Assembly (NCBI GenBank): GCA_023142595.1
Contig: JAGLJF010000024.1
Location: 1 to 52,876 of the forward strand
Source of the DNA: Minisyncoccota bacterium
GTDB lineage: Bacteria > Patescibacteriota > Minisyncoccia > JAHIHE01 > JAGLIN01
Length of the DNA stretch: 52,876 bases
Direction of reading: 5' to 3'
Both the position numbers and the translations under genes were made by a program. Each line of letters starts with the position of its first letter. Position 1 is the stretch's first letter. A model generated the notes under the pieces. The model was not told where the DNA came from. It worked only from the letters and a program-made list of their open reading frames with translations, and searched no databases. Below, in pieces: positions 37,405 through 45,015 of the stretch.

Positions 37405-38769
37405 ATGATAAAAATAGATGAATCAATTTTTAAGGCGTATGACATTAGAGGGATTTATCCTAGCCAACTAGATGAGAAAACTGCCTATGAGCTTGGAAGA
37501 GGATACGCAACTTTTATTTTGAAAGAAAATTCAAAAGCAAAAAATATTGTTGTGGGATCCGATATGCGAATTTCATCGCCATCATTAAAAAAAGAATTAA
37601 TCAGAGGAATTATTGACAGTGGTTTAAATGTAATTGATGTTGGGCTGGTAAGCACGCCCACATTTTATTTTGCAGTTGGTTTTTATGGTTATGATGGTGG
37701 AATTCAAGTTTCGGCTTCTCACAATCCAAAAGAATATAATGGATTCAAAATGGTTAAAGAAAAATCATTACCAATTAGCAAGGACACTGGAATCATAGAG
37801 ATTAAAAATATTATTTTAGATGGCAGTTTTGTAGAGTCAGAGAAAAAAGGAGAAGTAATTGAAAAAGAAAATGTTTTAGACGATCTTGCAGCTGATCAAT
37901 TTTCTGATTTAGACATTTCAGGAATTAAGAAATTTAAAATCGTCATTGATGCTGCAAATTCCATGGGAGCTCTTGATATGGAGGAATTTTTTGAAAAAGT
38001 TCCAGCTGAATTGGTTAGGGTTAATTTTGAACTTGATGGAAATTTTCCATCTCACGAAGCAGATCCTCTTAAGGAAGAAAATCTTGAGCTTCTGAAACAA
38101 AAAGTAATTGAAACTGGAGCAGATTTTGGAATTTCGCCAGATGGTGACGGAGACAGATATTTTTTCGTTGATGAAAAAGGAAATTCTCTGAGACAGGAAA
38201 TTCTCAGAGGCATTATGGCACAAATTGAACTTTCTGATCATCAAGGGGCGACAGTTTGTTATGATATTAGACCAGGAAGAATTACAAAAGACATGATTGA
38301 TGAAATGGGTGGAAAATCAATTATTACTCCGGTTGGTCATTCTCTCATCAAAGAAATTATGATTAAAAATGATGCAATTTTCGGAGGAGAATCATCGGGT
38401 CACTATTTTTATCGAAAATCTTATGGAACCTTTGAAATGCCTTTTGTTCTCGTTGCAAAATTTTTGAAGTTTCTTTCTGAAAAAAATGCACCATTCTCAG
38501 AAATTGTGAAGCCATATAAGAAATATTTTCATTCAGGGGAAATAAATTTCAAGGTTGATAGTGTACAAGAAAAAATGGAAGAAATTGAAAGAATATATGG
38601 TGATGGAAAAATTATTAAACTTGATGGAGTTACAGTTGAATATCCTGATTGGTGGTTTAATCTACGTGGATCAAATACAGAACCAGTAATTAGACTAAAT
38701 CTTGAGGCAAAAACCAAAGAAATTATGGAAGAAAAAGTGAAAGAGGTGTCTGGCGTTTTAAAGAAATAG
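37405..38769 (+). CDS. manB: Phosphomannomutase/phosphoglucomutase
   Basis: 454 residues, the family norm. Catalytic phosphoserine loop SASHNPKEYNG (about 102), metal loop PDGDGDRYFF (about 248), sugar-binding GGESSGHYF (about 330) and phosphate-binding RGSNTEPVIRL (about 430). It interconverts hexose 6- and 1-phosphates, feeding the nucleotidyltransferases around it (35567 and 39039). It is the last gene of the mscS operon; the R2 element follows. Confidence 0.95.
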   Translation: MIKIDESIFKAYDIRGIYPSQLDEKTAYELGRGYATFILKENSKAKNIVVGSDMRISSPSLKKELIRGIIDSGLNVIDVGLVSTPTFYFAVGFYGYDGGIQVSASHNPKEYNGFKMVKEKSLPISKDTGIIEIKNIILDGSFVESEKKGEVIEKENVLDDLAADQFSDLDISGIKKFKIVIDAANSMGALDMEEFFEKVPAELVRVNFELDGNFPSHEADPLKEENLELLKQKVIETGADFGISPDGDGDRYFFVDEKGNSLRQEILRGIMAQIELSDHQGATVCYDIRPGRITKDMIDEMGGKSIITPVGHSLIKEIMIKNDAIFGGESSGHYFYRKSYGTFEMPFVLVAKFLKFLSEKNAPFSEIVKPYKKYFHSGEINFKVDSVQEKMEEIERIYGDGKIIKLDGVTVEYPDWWFNLRGSNTEPVIRLNLEAKTKEIMEEKVKEVSGVLKK

Positions 38770-38820
38770 ATTTTTGTTATTGTAGATGTTATTTGATTTG
38801 TAGACAGAATCTTCTTAAAT

Positions 38821-38998
38821 TCTGTCATCCTGAACTTGTTTCAGGATCTTTATTCTCTTATGTTTAAACAAGCCTATAAATCACTAGTTGTATATTATAG
38901 AAAGCATGATTATTATACAGGATATCAAAAGTATTGTGTAAATAATACAAGTTAAATCTTAATTTAACGAAGATCCTGAAACAAGTTCAGGATGACGA
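38821..38998. repeat. MITE-like element R2, copy B
   Basis: An inverted copy of the element at 33791-33971, with TCTGTCATCCTGA and AGGATGACGAG ends, filling most of the gap to the next gene. Confidence 0.75.
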
Positions 38999-39038
38999 GT
39001 TTTTAAGTAAATAAATTATAACAGTTAATTGAAAAATT

Positions 39039-40025
39039 ATGATTGGAGCAATTTTATGTGGGGGATATGGAAAAAGACTTAAGCCTTTGACCGACAATGT
39101 GCCAAAACCGCTTTTAGAAATCAAGAATGGTTATACAATTTTAGATAAGCAAATCCTGCAATTTAAATATGCTGGAGTAAACAGAGTGGTTTTACTTTGT
39201 GGGCATTTGCATGAAAAAATTCAAGAGAGGTTTGGAGAGAAATGGAATGGGGTTGAAATAAATTATTTAATTGAAGACGAACCAAGAGGAACTTTGTATG
39301 CTATCAATAATTTGATGGAAAATTTTGATTCTGATAATTATATTATTCGAAATGGAGATGTTGTTTGTGATGCAAACATCAAGGAGATAATTGAAGAACA
39401 TAAGAACCAGATGATTATGTATATTACGCCACTTGTTTCTCCGTATGGAATAGCGGAATTATCAGAAAAGAAAATTATTGGATTTAAAGAAAAGCCAGTT
39501 TTAAATCATTATTTAAATGCAGGAATATATATAATATCAAAAGAATTAAAGACTCTTATTTCGAAATACAAAGAGGGGTCAATTGAAGATTTGATTTTTC
39601 CAGAGATAGCAAGGTCCGGATTAATGAATTATTACAAGGAAGACGTTTTTTGGCAGTCAGTTGATTCTATTAAGGATCTAAAAAGGGTTAATGATGAATA
39701 TAGCAACAAAGAGGATAAGCCTTGGGGATATGAAAAGACGATAGTTTTAACTGATAAATATTTAACAAAAGAATTGTATCTTATGAAGAATGAAGGAACA
39801 TCTCATCACAAACATTCTAAAAAGGATGAGACCATGCACATTACTTCTGGTGAAGTGTTGATTAAATTTGATGATAAAGAGGTTAGTGTGAAAAAGAACA
39901 AGACGATTAGAATAGAACCTTGCACTCCTCATAAAATATTGGCATTGGAAAATACAATTTTGCAAGAATACTCAACACCTCATCCTAATGATACAATTAG
40001 AATAAAAGATAAATATGATAGATAA
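39039..40025 (+). CDS. Nucleotidyltransferase-cupin fusion protein
   Basis: 328 residues. Residues 1-225 are a sugar-nucleotide pyrophosphorylase (CGGYGKRLKPLTDNVPKPLLEI, then RNGDVVCD for metal and sugar binding). Residues 226-328 are a cupin (KPWGYEKTIVL, SHHKHSKKDETMHITSGEVLI and CTPHKI with the metal-binding His/Glu set), similar to the C-terminal part of mannose-6-phosphate isomerase type II. The layout parallels bifunctional GMP/PMI enzymes but with a short RmlA/GlmU-like head. It probably works with the upstream phosphomannomutase on GDP-mannose-like sugars. Confidence 0.85.
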   Translation: MIGAILCGGYGKRLKPLTDNVPKPLLEIKNGYTILDKQILQFKYAGVNRVVLLCGHLHEKIQERFGEKWNGVEINYLIEDEPRGTLYAINNLMENFDSDNYIIRNGDVVCDANIKEIIEEHKNQMIMYITPLVSPYGIAELSEKKIIGFKEKPVLNHYLNAGIYIISKELKTLISKYKEGSIEDLIFPEIARSGLMNYYKEDVFWQSVDSIKDLKRVNDEYSNKEDKPWGYEKTIVLTDKYLTKELYLMKNEGTSHHKHSKKDETMHITSGEVLIKFDDKEVSVKKNKTIRIEPCTPHKILALENTILQEYSTPHPNDTIRIKDKYDR

Positions 40026-40088
40026 TTTTACGACAAGCATTATATTAAAAAGAGCAAATGTTTCTATAATTAGCTATTGTTTGTATCC

Positions 40089-40117
40089 TTGACAGGAACT
40101 ATTAAATATAGTAATAT
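40089..40117 (+). promoter_or_regulatory. Promoter of the Cys-rich miniprotein operon
   Basis: TTGACA (40089-40094), a 17-base spacer and TAATAT (40112-40117). It is followed by a leader of about 200 bases with a leader ORF and a terminator-like hairpin. Confidence 0.7.
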
Positions 40118-40151
40118 TCTTATTAAGTGTGTAATAATTTATACAAAAGCA

Positions 40152-40235
40152 ATGGCAGTTAGATTTCGACAAAAGAATATTGAATTTCTCACCCCTTGTT
40201 TTTCTATTTTGAATTCGTTACTCATAAAAAGATAA
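40152..40235 (+). CDS. Candidate 27-residue leader peptide
   Basis: An ATG to TAA frame encoding MAVRFRQKNIEFLTPCFSIL then NSLLIKR. Its stop codon lies exactly in the left arm of the terminator hairpin (40231-40254), the geometry of translational attenuation. No Shine-Dalgarno is visible, so translation is unproven. Confidence 0.35.
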   Translation: MAVRFRQKNIEFLTPCFSILNSLLIKR

Positions 40236-40260
40236 TCTCAATAAAGAGGTTATTTTTTTA
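40231..40260 (+). terminator. Attenuator hairpin in the leader
   Basis: GATAATCTC, loop AATAAA, GAGGTTATT, then a run of T. It stands 60 bases before the first Cys-rich gene, so it would end the leader RNA unless prevented. Confidence 0.65.
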
Positions 40261-40323
40261 TGGGCAAAAAAATGTTCATTTACAATTTTATCAATACAAA
40301 AACAAAAAAAGGAGGATGAGTAG

Positions 40324-40563
40324 ATGTTATTTTTAGGAATAGATAATAAAGGAGTGGAAAATTTAATTCAAACACCGGGATATGAAGGGAGTATTACTAG
40401 GGTAGATGAAATATATCCAAAGTTTGCAATTTTATGTCATTTGACTTGTGAAGGTTGTTGCCATTATCAAGATTTTGAGTGTTGTAATAAAGAGAATATT
40501 GTAAATCAAAATTTATTTTTAATTCAAGTAGCTTCTAGAAATTTATTCAAAAAAGAAAATTAA
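40324..40563 (+). CDS. Cys-rich miniprotein 1
   Basis: 79 residues behind a strong AGGAGGATGAG site. The Cys cluster CHLTCEGCCHYQDFECC fits C-x3-C-x2-C-x-H-x5-C, a possible zinc or iron-sulphur knuckle. The second gene of the pair has nearly the same spacing (C-x3-C-x2-C-x2-H-x5-C), suggesting distant paralogy. No signal peptide or membrane segment. Unknown function; the attenuated leader suggests a response to some cellular state. Confidence 0.6.
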   Translation: MLFLGIDNKGVENLIQTPGYEGSITRVDEIYPKFAILCHLTCEGCCHYQDFECCNKENIVNQNLFLIQVASRNLFKKEN

Positions 40564-40595
40564 TTAAAAACAAATATATATTGGAGGGAAATAAA

Positions 40596-40811
40596 ATGCA
40601 GGTTATGATAAATGGAGAGTTGGCGATTATCTGTGGTGCAAATAGTATATTTACAAGAAGATCTTTGCACAAAAAAGACATAGTCATCTGTGGAGGTTAT
40701 TGCGTGACATGTGATAATCATTCGCAAAATCCTGGATGCAAAATATCAGATATACTTTTGCAAGTGTGTTCCAAGTATTGGAATCATATATTAGTAATAA
40801 AGGACTATTAA
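40596..40811 (+). CDS. Cys-rich miniprotein 2
   Basis: 71 residues. The ATG at 40596 is chosen because GGAGGG stands 7 bases upstream; the in-frame TTG at 40581 is too early. The pattern CGGYCVTCDNHSQNPGC matches the Cys/His spacing of the preceding miniprotein. It ends in an intrinsic terminator (40799-40836). The two genes are 33 bases apart and form one operon. Confidence 0.6.
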   Translation: MQVMINGELAIICGANSIFTRRSLHKKDIVICGGYCVTCDNHSQNPGCKISDILLQVCSKYWNHILVIKDY

Positions 40812-40836
40812 ATTTTAAAGTCCTTTCTTTTTATTT
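40799..40836 (+). terminator. Terminator of the Cys-rich operon
   Basis: AAAGGACT, loop ATTAAATTTTAA, AGTCCTTT, then CTTTTTATTTT; it overlaps the last codons of the second gene. Confidence 0.8.
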
Positions 40837-40950
40837 TATATAATATTTTTGTAATTTAAAAAACTCAAGTAAGACTTAAAAAAATATTCTAGGATTGGTG
40901 TACATAGTGATAGTAAAGTATGTCATGCGTTGAAGTGTCAGAAAATATAA

Positions 40951-41062
40951 TCTGTCATTCTGGACTTGATTCAGAATCTTTTATGGTGTAGGTTTTATTT
41001 ACCTATAAATCATAAAATTAGTGGTAGTAGATGATAGATTCTGAAATGAATTCAGAATGACA
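40951..41062. repeat. MITE-like element R1, copy B
   Basis: A direct copy of 32548-32661 with TCTGTCATTCTGG and TCAGAATGACA ends; the interior aligns throughout. Confidence 0.75.
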
Positions 41063-41125
41063 ATCTCTATGTGGGTAAAATAAAAGGACATTGTCGTTAA
41101 TTAATGCTTCTGAAACAACAAAAAG

Positions 41126-41270
41126 CTCCAGTCAGGAGACTGGAGGAATCGCTCTTTATTTCACAAAACTATATTTTTTCAAATCCTGTAATGACAAGAA
41201 ATCTGTAAACTATATTATGCGAGACTTGACCAGCCTTTTAAACCTCCTAACCCCCCTTGTCAGGGGGAAC
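41126..41270. repeat. Small hairpins between R1 copy B and trpS
   Basis: CTCCAGTCAGGAGACTGGAG (41127-41146) and CCCCCCTTGTCAGGGGG (41251-41267). No convincing gene is seen in 40837-41335; the only open frame spans these repeats. Confidence 0.5.
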
Positions 41271-41335
41271 GAGACTTAATTAATTTATAGAGCTCTCAAT
41301 CGTACCTCATTTCGAGATGACAAATGTGGTATTTT

Positions 41336-42418
41336 CTACAAAGTAACTCCGATTTTTTCTTTCACTTCTTTCATTGTTTCTTGGGAGATTGCTCTTGCTT
41401 TTCCTGCTCCATCGGTCAAAATCTTTTTAACTTCATCTGGATTTTTTTCAAGCTCTTTTCGTCTTTCGCGGAAAGGTTTGAAGTGATTGGCGATATCTTC
41501 GGTAAGTGCGTCTTTTAATTCAGAGAATTTTATGGTTTGATTCTTAAATTTTTCAGTAAAGTATTGTTTATGTTCATCGCTTCCGAAATTATTTAAAAGA
41601 AGAAACAAGTTACTAATACTCAGTCGATCCCTGTTAAGTTCTTTGTTTTCATTAGAATATGAGCCTGCTTCATTCATTAATAGTAAATACAATTCACTTT
41701 CGTGCATGCCACGATTAAAAAGATTTTTTATATTAGTTATATCACCTGAAACCGCTTTCCTCATCTTTTTATTTATAACCTCTGGCTCGTCATTAATTGC
41801 AATATAGGATTTTGGTCCGCCTGATTTGCTCATCTTTTTTGTCGGGTCGGTGAGGGACATAATTTTGGGAGTCTCGGTGATCAAGTCTTTTGGTTCGGGA
41901 AAAGTCTTGCCGAATTTGTTGTTGAAAAATCTGGCGATTTTTCGAGTCAGTTCAATATGTTGAATTTGGTCTTGTCCAACTGGCACAGCAGAAGACTTAT
42001 ACATCAAAATATCAGCCGCTTGCAAAACTGGATAATCAAGAAGTCCCATATTAATGTTCTTATCTTGTTGTTGAGATTTATCTTTGAATTGTGTCATTCT
42101 TTGCAATTCGGCAAGGGGAGTGACAGTGTTGAAAATCCAAGCTAGTTCAGTGTGCTCGGGAACTTGAGATTGCACAGCGATGGTACATTTTTTTGGATCA
42201 AGTCCAATTGCCAAAAAATCAAGAGCCAAATCCATAATTTGTTTTTTCTTTTCTTCTGGATTATATTCCCCTGAAATGGAGTGATAATCAGCAATAAAGA
42301 AAAAACATTCATATTCGTTTTGTAATTTCACAAAATTTTTAAGAGCTCCAAGATAGTTGCCAATATGCAACTCTCCCGAAGGCTGAATCGCACTGAAAAT
42401 TCTTTGTTTTTTGATCAT
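41336..42418 (-). CDS. trpS: Tryptophanyl-tRNA synthetase
   Basis: 360 residues. Class I signature HIGN within SGELHIGNYLGAL (residue 15) and KMSKS (about 194), with MGLLDYPVLQAADILMY and the specificity segment VPVGQDQIQHIELTR. It charges tRNA-Trp. It is the third gene of the operon behind the T-box leader at 44865-44535, in line with a UGG specifier. It starts 26 bases after the BtpA-like gene and has no Shine-Dalgarno of its own. Confidence 0.97.
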   Translation of the reverse strand: MIKKQRIFSAIQPSGELHIGNYLGALKNFVKLQNEYECFFFIADYHSISGEYNPEEKKKQIMDLALDFLAIGLDPKKCTIAVQSQVPEHTELAWIFNTVTPLAELQRMTQFKDKSQQQDKNINMGLLDYPVLQAADILMYKSSAVPVGQDQIQHIELTRKIARFFNNKFGKTFPEPKDLITETPKIMSLTDPTKKMSKSGGPKSYIAINDEPEVINKKMRKAVSGDITNIKNLFNRGMHESELYLLLMNEAGSYSNENKELNRDRLSISNLFLLLNNFGSDEHKQYFTEKFKNQTIKFSELKDALTEDIANHFKPFRERRKELEKNPDEVKKILTDGAGKARAISQETMKEVKEKIGVTL

Positions 42419-42444
42419 GGTTTTATTATTATATATTGAAAATT

Positions 42445-43263
42445 TTAACTTTGTTTTACTAGATTTTTAACTTTGTTTACATCAATTCTTTGATTATATG
42501 CTTTCGTATTTATTTCTTCTTTATTGACGCTTCCTTTTTTCAGCGATGTGCTAACGATAGCACCATTTGCAAATTGAAATATTGTTTTTATATTGTTTTT
42601 ATCAACTCCGCTTCCTGCGATGATTGGAAAGTTTCCAATTGATTTTCTCAATAATTTTAATTCTTCGACATCTGGTTGTTCCCCTGTCCAATTTCCCGTT
42701 ATAATAAGTGCATCGGAATGATTTTTAATCGCTAATTTTGCTGAATTGATAATGCTTTTGTCTGATAATAATGTTGAATGTTTGACATGAATGTCAGTTA
42801 GAATTGCAATATTTTCAGCATTGATTGATTTTTGAAATTTAATGATATTTTTTGGTTGTCCTTCTATTATTCCGCAATCTGTTTTTACTTTATCAATAAA
42901 TACTGGAATTCTAACAAATTGAAGATTAAGCACTTTGGCAATAGAAAGTGAAGTTTGATAATCATTCCATAATACACTAATACCCAAGGGTAACTTAGTA
43001 GTTTTTCTGATTTTTTCTCCAAGAAAAGTCATGGCGGATATTATTGGTGGATCAACGAATTGTTTGTGTGGTATGTCGTAATTATTTTCTATAACTATTC
43101 CATCAATACCTCCATTTTCGAAAGCGGATAAGTCTTTGAGGGCATTCCTTAGAGCAACTTTAAATCCTGGAAAATTATTATAACTCAAAAGAGGAGGGAA
43201 ATGAATTACTCCTATGATTATATTATTATTATTTTTGAATATTTTGTTTAATTTATTTTTCAT
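42445..43263 (-). CDS. BtpA/SgcQ-family TIM-barrel protein
   Basis: 272 residues. IGVIHFPPLLSYNNFPG, GGIDGIVIENNYDIPHK, AAMT-like SAMTFLGEKI, LGISVLWNDYQTSLSIAKVL, DCGIIEGQPK, ILTDIHVKHS and a C-terminal phosphate-binding-type GSGVDKNN / GAIVSTSLKKG are the family marks. In cyanobacteria BtpA supports photosystem I; the biochemical reaction of the family is unsettled and the barrel resembles TrpF/TrpC-type enzymes. Here it lies between a TrpD-like transferase and trpS under one T-box, suggesting a role with phosphoribosyl or indole-like compounds. Confidence 0.85.
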   Translation of the reverse strand: MKNKLNKIFKNNNNIIIGVIHFPPLLSYNNFPGFKVALRNALKDLSAFENGGIDGIVIENNYDIPHKQFVDPPIISAMTFLGEKIRKTTKLPLGISVLWNDYQTSLSIAKVLNLQFVRIPVFIDKVKTDCGIIEGQPKNIIKFQKSINAENIAILTDIHVKHSTLLSDKSIINSAKLAIKNHSDALIITGNWTGEQPDVEELKLLRKSIGNFPIIAGSGVDKNNIKTIFQFANGAIVSTSLKKGSVNKEEINTKAYNQRIDVNKVKNLVKQS

Positions 43264-43324
43264 AATTTGAGTATATCACAGGTTGTTGATTAAAAAAAGA
43301 GGAGGAATTTGCGAAATTCCTCGA

Positions 43325-44476
43325 TTATTTTGGCAAATATTCTGCTATTTTGAGCATTTTTTTATATGCCTCGCCACTATTTTGTATTTGTTCTGCTATC
43401 TGATAGCATTCTTTTAAATCGTTGGATTTTTCTCCAAGATAAAATAAAAGAGCTGCGTTTGCCAGAACCATTTGTAGTGGAGCTCCAGATATTTCTCCTT
43501 TGAGAATTTTTAAAGAGAATTCTCCTTTACTCATATTCTCAGGAGGAGAGATAGAATAATGACTTACAGGTTTTAATCCAAAATCTTCTGGATAAAGTTT
43601 GTATTGTAAAATATTTTCTCCTTTAAGTTCCGTTACTAAGGTTCCTTCCTTACAGATTGAAAGTTCATCTACACCTTCATTACCCACAAGACCTCTTACA
43701 AATAAAGCGTGCTGCATATTTGTTATATTTTTCTTGTTAAGAATCAAATATGCTTCTGCTATAATTTTTGGATCAATCAAGTGATTAACTCCTAAAACGC
43801 GTCTAGTATGTAATTTAGGATTTAGAGGATTTGTGATTGGTCCCAGAATATCATTCATATGTGGTAGCATTGCAATTTTGTGCGTTTGCAGATGAATATG
43901 TTTGTAATTGGGATCAAGCGCTTCGGTGTATCCGAAGTTATGAGTTTCTAAACATCGTTCAACTTTATTTTTCAATGCCATTGTATCTATTCCACAAAGT
44001 TCCACAAAGTCAGAGCTTCCATGTCTGCCTTTATCTGCATTTGCTGGAGAACCGTGCTTTAGCATTGGAATATTTCCTGCAGATGCAATTAATGCTGCAA
44101 TCGTTGATACGTTGGCAGTTGTAACTAAATCTCCTCCCATTCCGCAATTATCCATTGCATACGAAACTTTTGGATTTAAAAACCCTGACTTGGATTTTTC
44201 AATATCTTCTTCAAAGATTGCCGCACATATTCCAGCAATTTGTTCAGAAGCATTTCGAGGAAGTATGTGTTCATGATTTTCTCCTTGATTTTTCCAATCA
44301 TATGTCGCTTTTGTATGAAGAGCACATAGTGCAGAAATGCTTTGAATTTTTGCTAAAGCATTATCACCATTACACCCTTCAAGCGCATAGATTCCTAGCT
44401 TATACCCTTCTTTAAAATTAAGAGGTATATTTCTATAAGCATGCTCTTTCAGAAAATGTTTGATATCTATTGTCAT
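43325..44476 (-). CDS. TrpD-like phosphoribosyltransferase (glycosyltransferase family 3), divergent
   Basis: 383 residues against about 340 in TrpD. PRPP-site motifs are recognisable: DNCGMGGDLVTTANVSTIAA (GTGGD equivalent), KHGSPANADKGRHGSSD, and LGPITNPLNPKLHTRRVLGV with GNEGVDELS. The acceptor side differs: KHGNRS has become KHGSPA, and the HHPAMK...RTIFN region reads DPNYKHIHLQTHKIAMLPHMND, losing the Arg that binds anthranilate. The enzyme may therefore use another base. It has a strong AAAGGAGG site and starts right after the T-box leader. No trpE, trpC, trpB or trpA is in this window. Confidence 0.75.
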   Translation of the reverse strand: MTIDIKHFLKEHAYRNIPLNFKEGYKLGIYALEGCNGDNALAKIQSISALCALHTKATYDWKNQGENHEHILPRNASEQIAGICAAIFEEDIEKSKSGFLNPKVSYAMDNCGMGGDLVTTANVSTIAALIASAGNIPMLKHGSPANADKGRHGSSDFVELCGIDTMALKNKVERCLETHNFGYTEALDPNYKHIHLQTHKIAMLPHMNDILGPITNPLNPKLHTRRVLGVNHLIDPKIIAEAYLILNKKNITNMQHALFVRGLVGNEGVDELSICKEGTLVTELKGENILQYKLYPEDFGLKPVSHYSISPPENMSKGEFSLKILKGEISGAPLQMVLANAALLFYLGEKSNDLKECYQIAEQIQNSGEAYKKMLKIAEYLPK

Positions 44477-44534
44477 CTCTTATTGCCTCCTTTTGTAAAG
44501 AACATTTTAATTTTTATTTGTATTTTTGAGAAAT

Positions 44535-44865
44535 AAAAAAACTCCTCATCTTTGAATACATAAAAAGAATTATGTATGCAAGGACGAGAAGTTTCCCGTG
44601 GTGCCACCTTGATTGTTTTAAGTTTCTACTAACGAAAAAATCCGCTAGTAAAACGGACCTAAAACCACTTTACCGACTCTGACTCTTGCAAGAGCAAGAC
44701 GACATCAGCTTATCCCATGATTACGGGGGAAACCGGATTTCCACTCAAATTTTTTCGCAGAAATCATCCTTTCGCAAGATGCGAAGAAACTAGACCCAAC
44801 CCCGAACAACAAATTCGGGATCTAGTTTATGGATTTTGTGATTATGCAAAGAACATTTATTACTG
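44535..44865 (-). promoter_or_regulatory. Tryptophan T-box riboswitch
   Basis: Read on the minus strand. Stem I: AAACTAGA / TCTAGTTT with a CCCGAA/TTCGGG hairpin, its 3' side carrying TTGGG, so a UGG (Trp) specifier at 44798-44796. Further stems follow (GTCTTGCTCTTGCAAGAGTC; TCCG...CGGA). The T-box bulge sequence AAGGTGGCACCACGGGAAAC (44610-44591) is nearly the consensus AGGGTGGNACCGCGGG. The alternative terminator is AACTTCTCGTCC with GATGAGGAGTTTTTTT (44593-44536). Uncharged tRNA-Trp would pair with the leader and allow read-through into the TrpD-like, BtpA-like and trpS genes, the last agreeing with the specifier. Confidence 0.88.
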
Positions 44866-44870
44866 CGATA

Positions 44871-44898
44871 AGAATAACATATATTTTTTTTGTGTCAA
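44871..44898 (-). promoter_or_regulatory. T-box operon promoter
   Basis: Minus strand TTGACA (44898-44893), a 16-base spacer and TATTCT (44876-44871). Confidence 0.65.
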
Positions 44899-44965
44899 AT
44901 AAAAAATATAAGTGGCGAATAGTTTTGCTTTTTTTGCAGTTTGAATCAGAATTTTTTATATTGCA

Positions 44966-44990
44966 AGAGACGCAACAGTGCTGCGTCTCT
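44966..44990. repeat. Palindromic element (AGAGACGC type), intergenic copy
   Basis: AGAGACGCAACAGTGCTGCG followed by TCTCT; the same element as the in-gene copy at 8490-8518. Confidence 0.7.
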
Positions 44991-45015
44991 ACAAGCGAAT
45001 ATTGTTAGAATAGTT

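Noticed and set aside
41091..41279. 62-codon plus-strand frame upstream of trpS
   Set aside because: It runs through two hairpin repeats and has no RBS.
41336..44476. Canonical tryptophan biosynthesis operon
   Set aside because: Only a divergent TrpD-like enzyme is present; trpE, trpC, trpF, trpB and trpA are absent from the window and the acceptor motifs differ from true TrpD.
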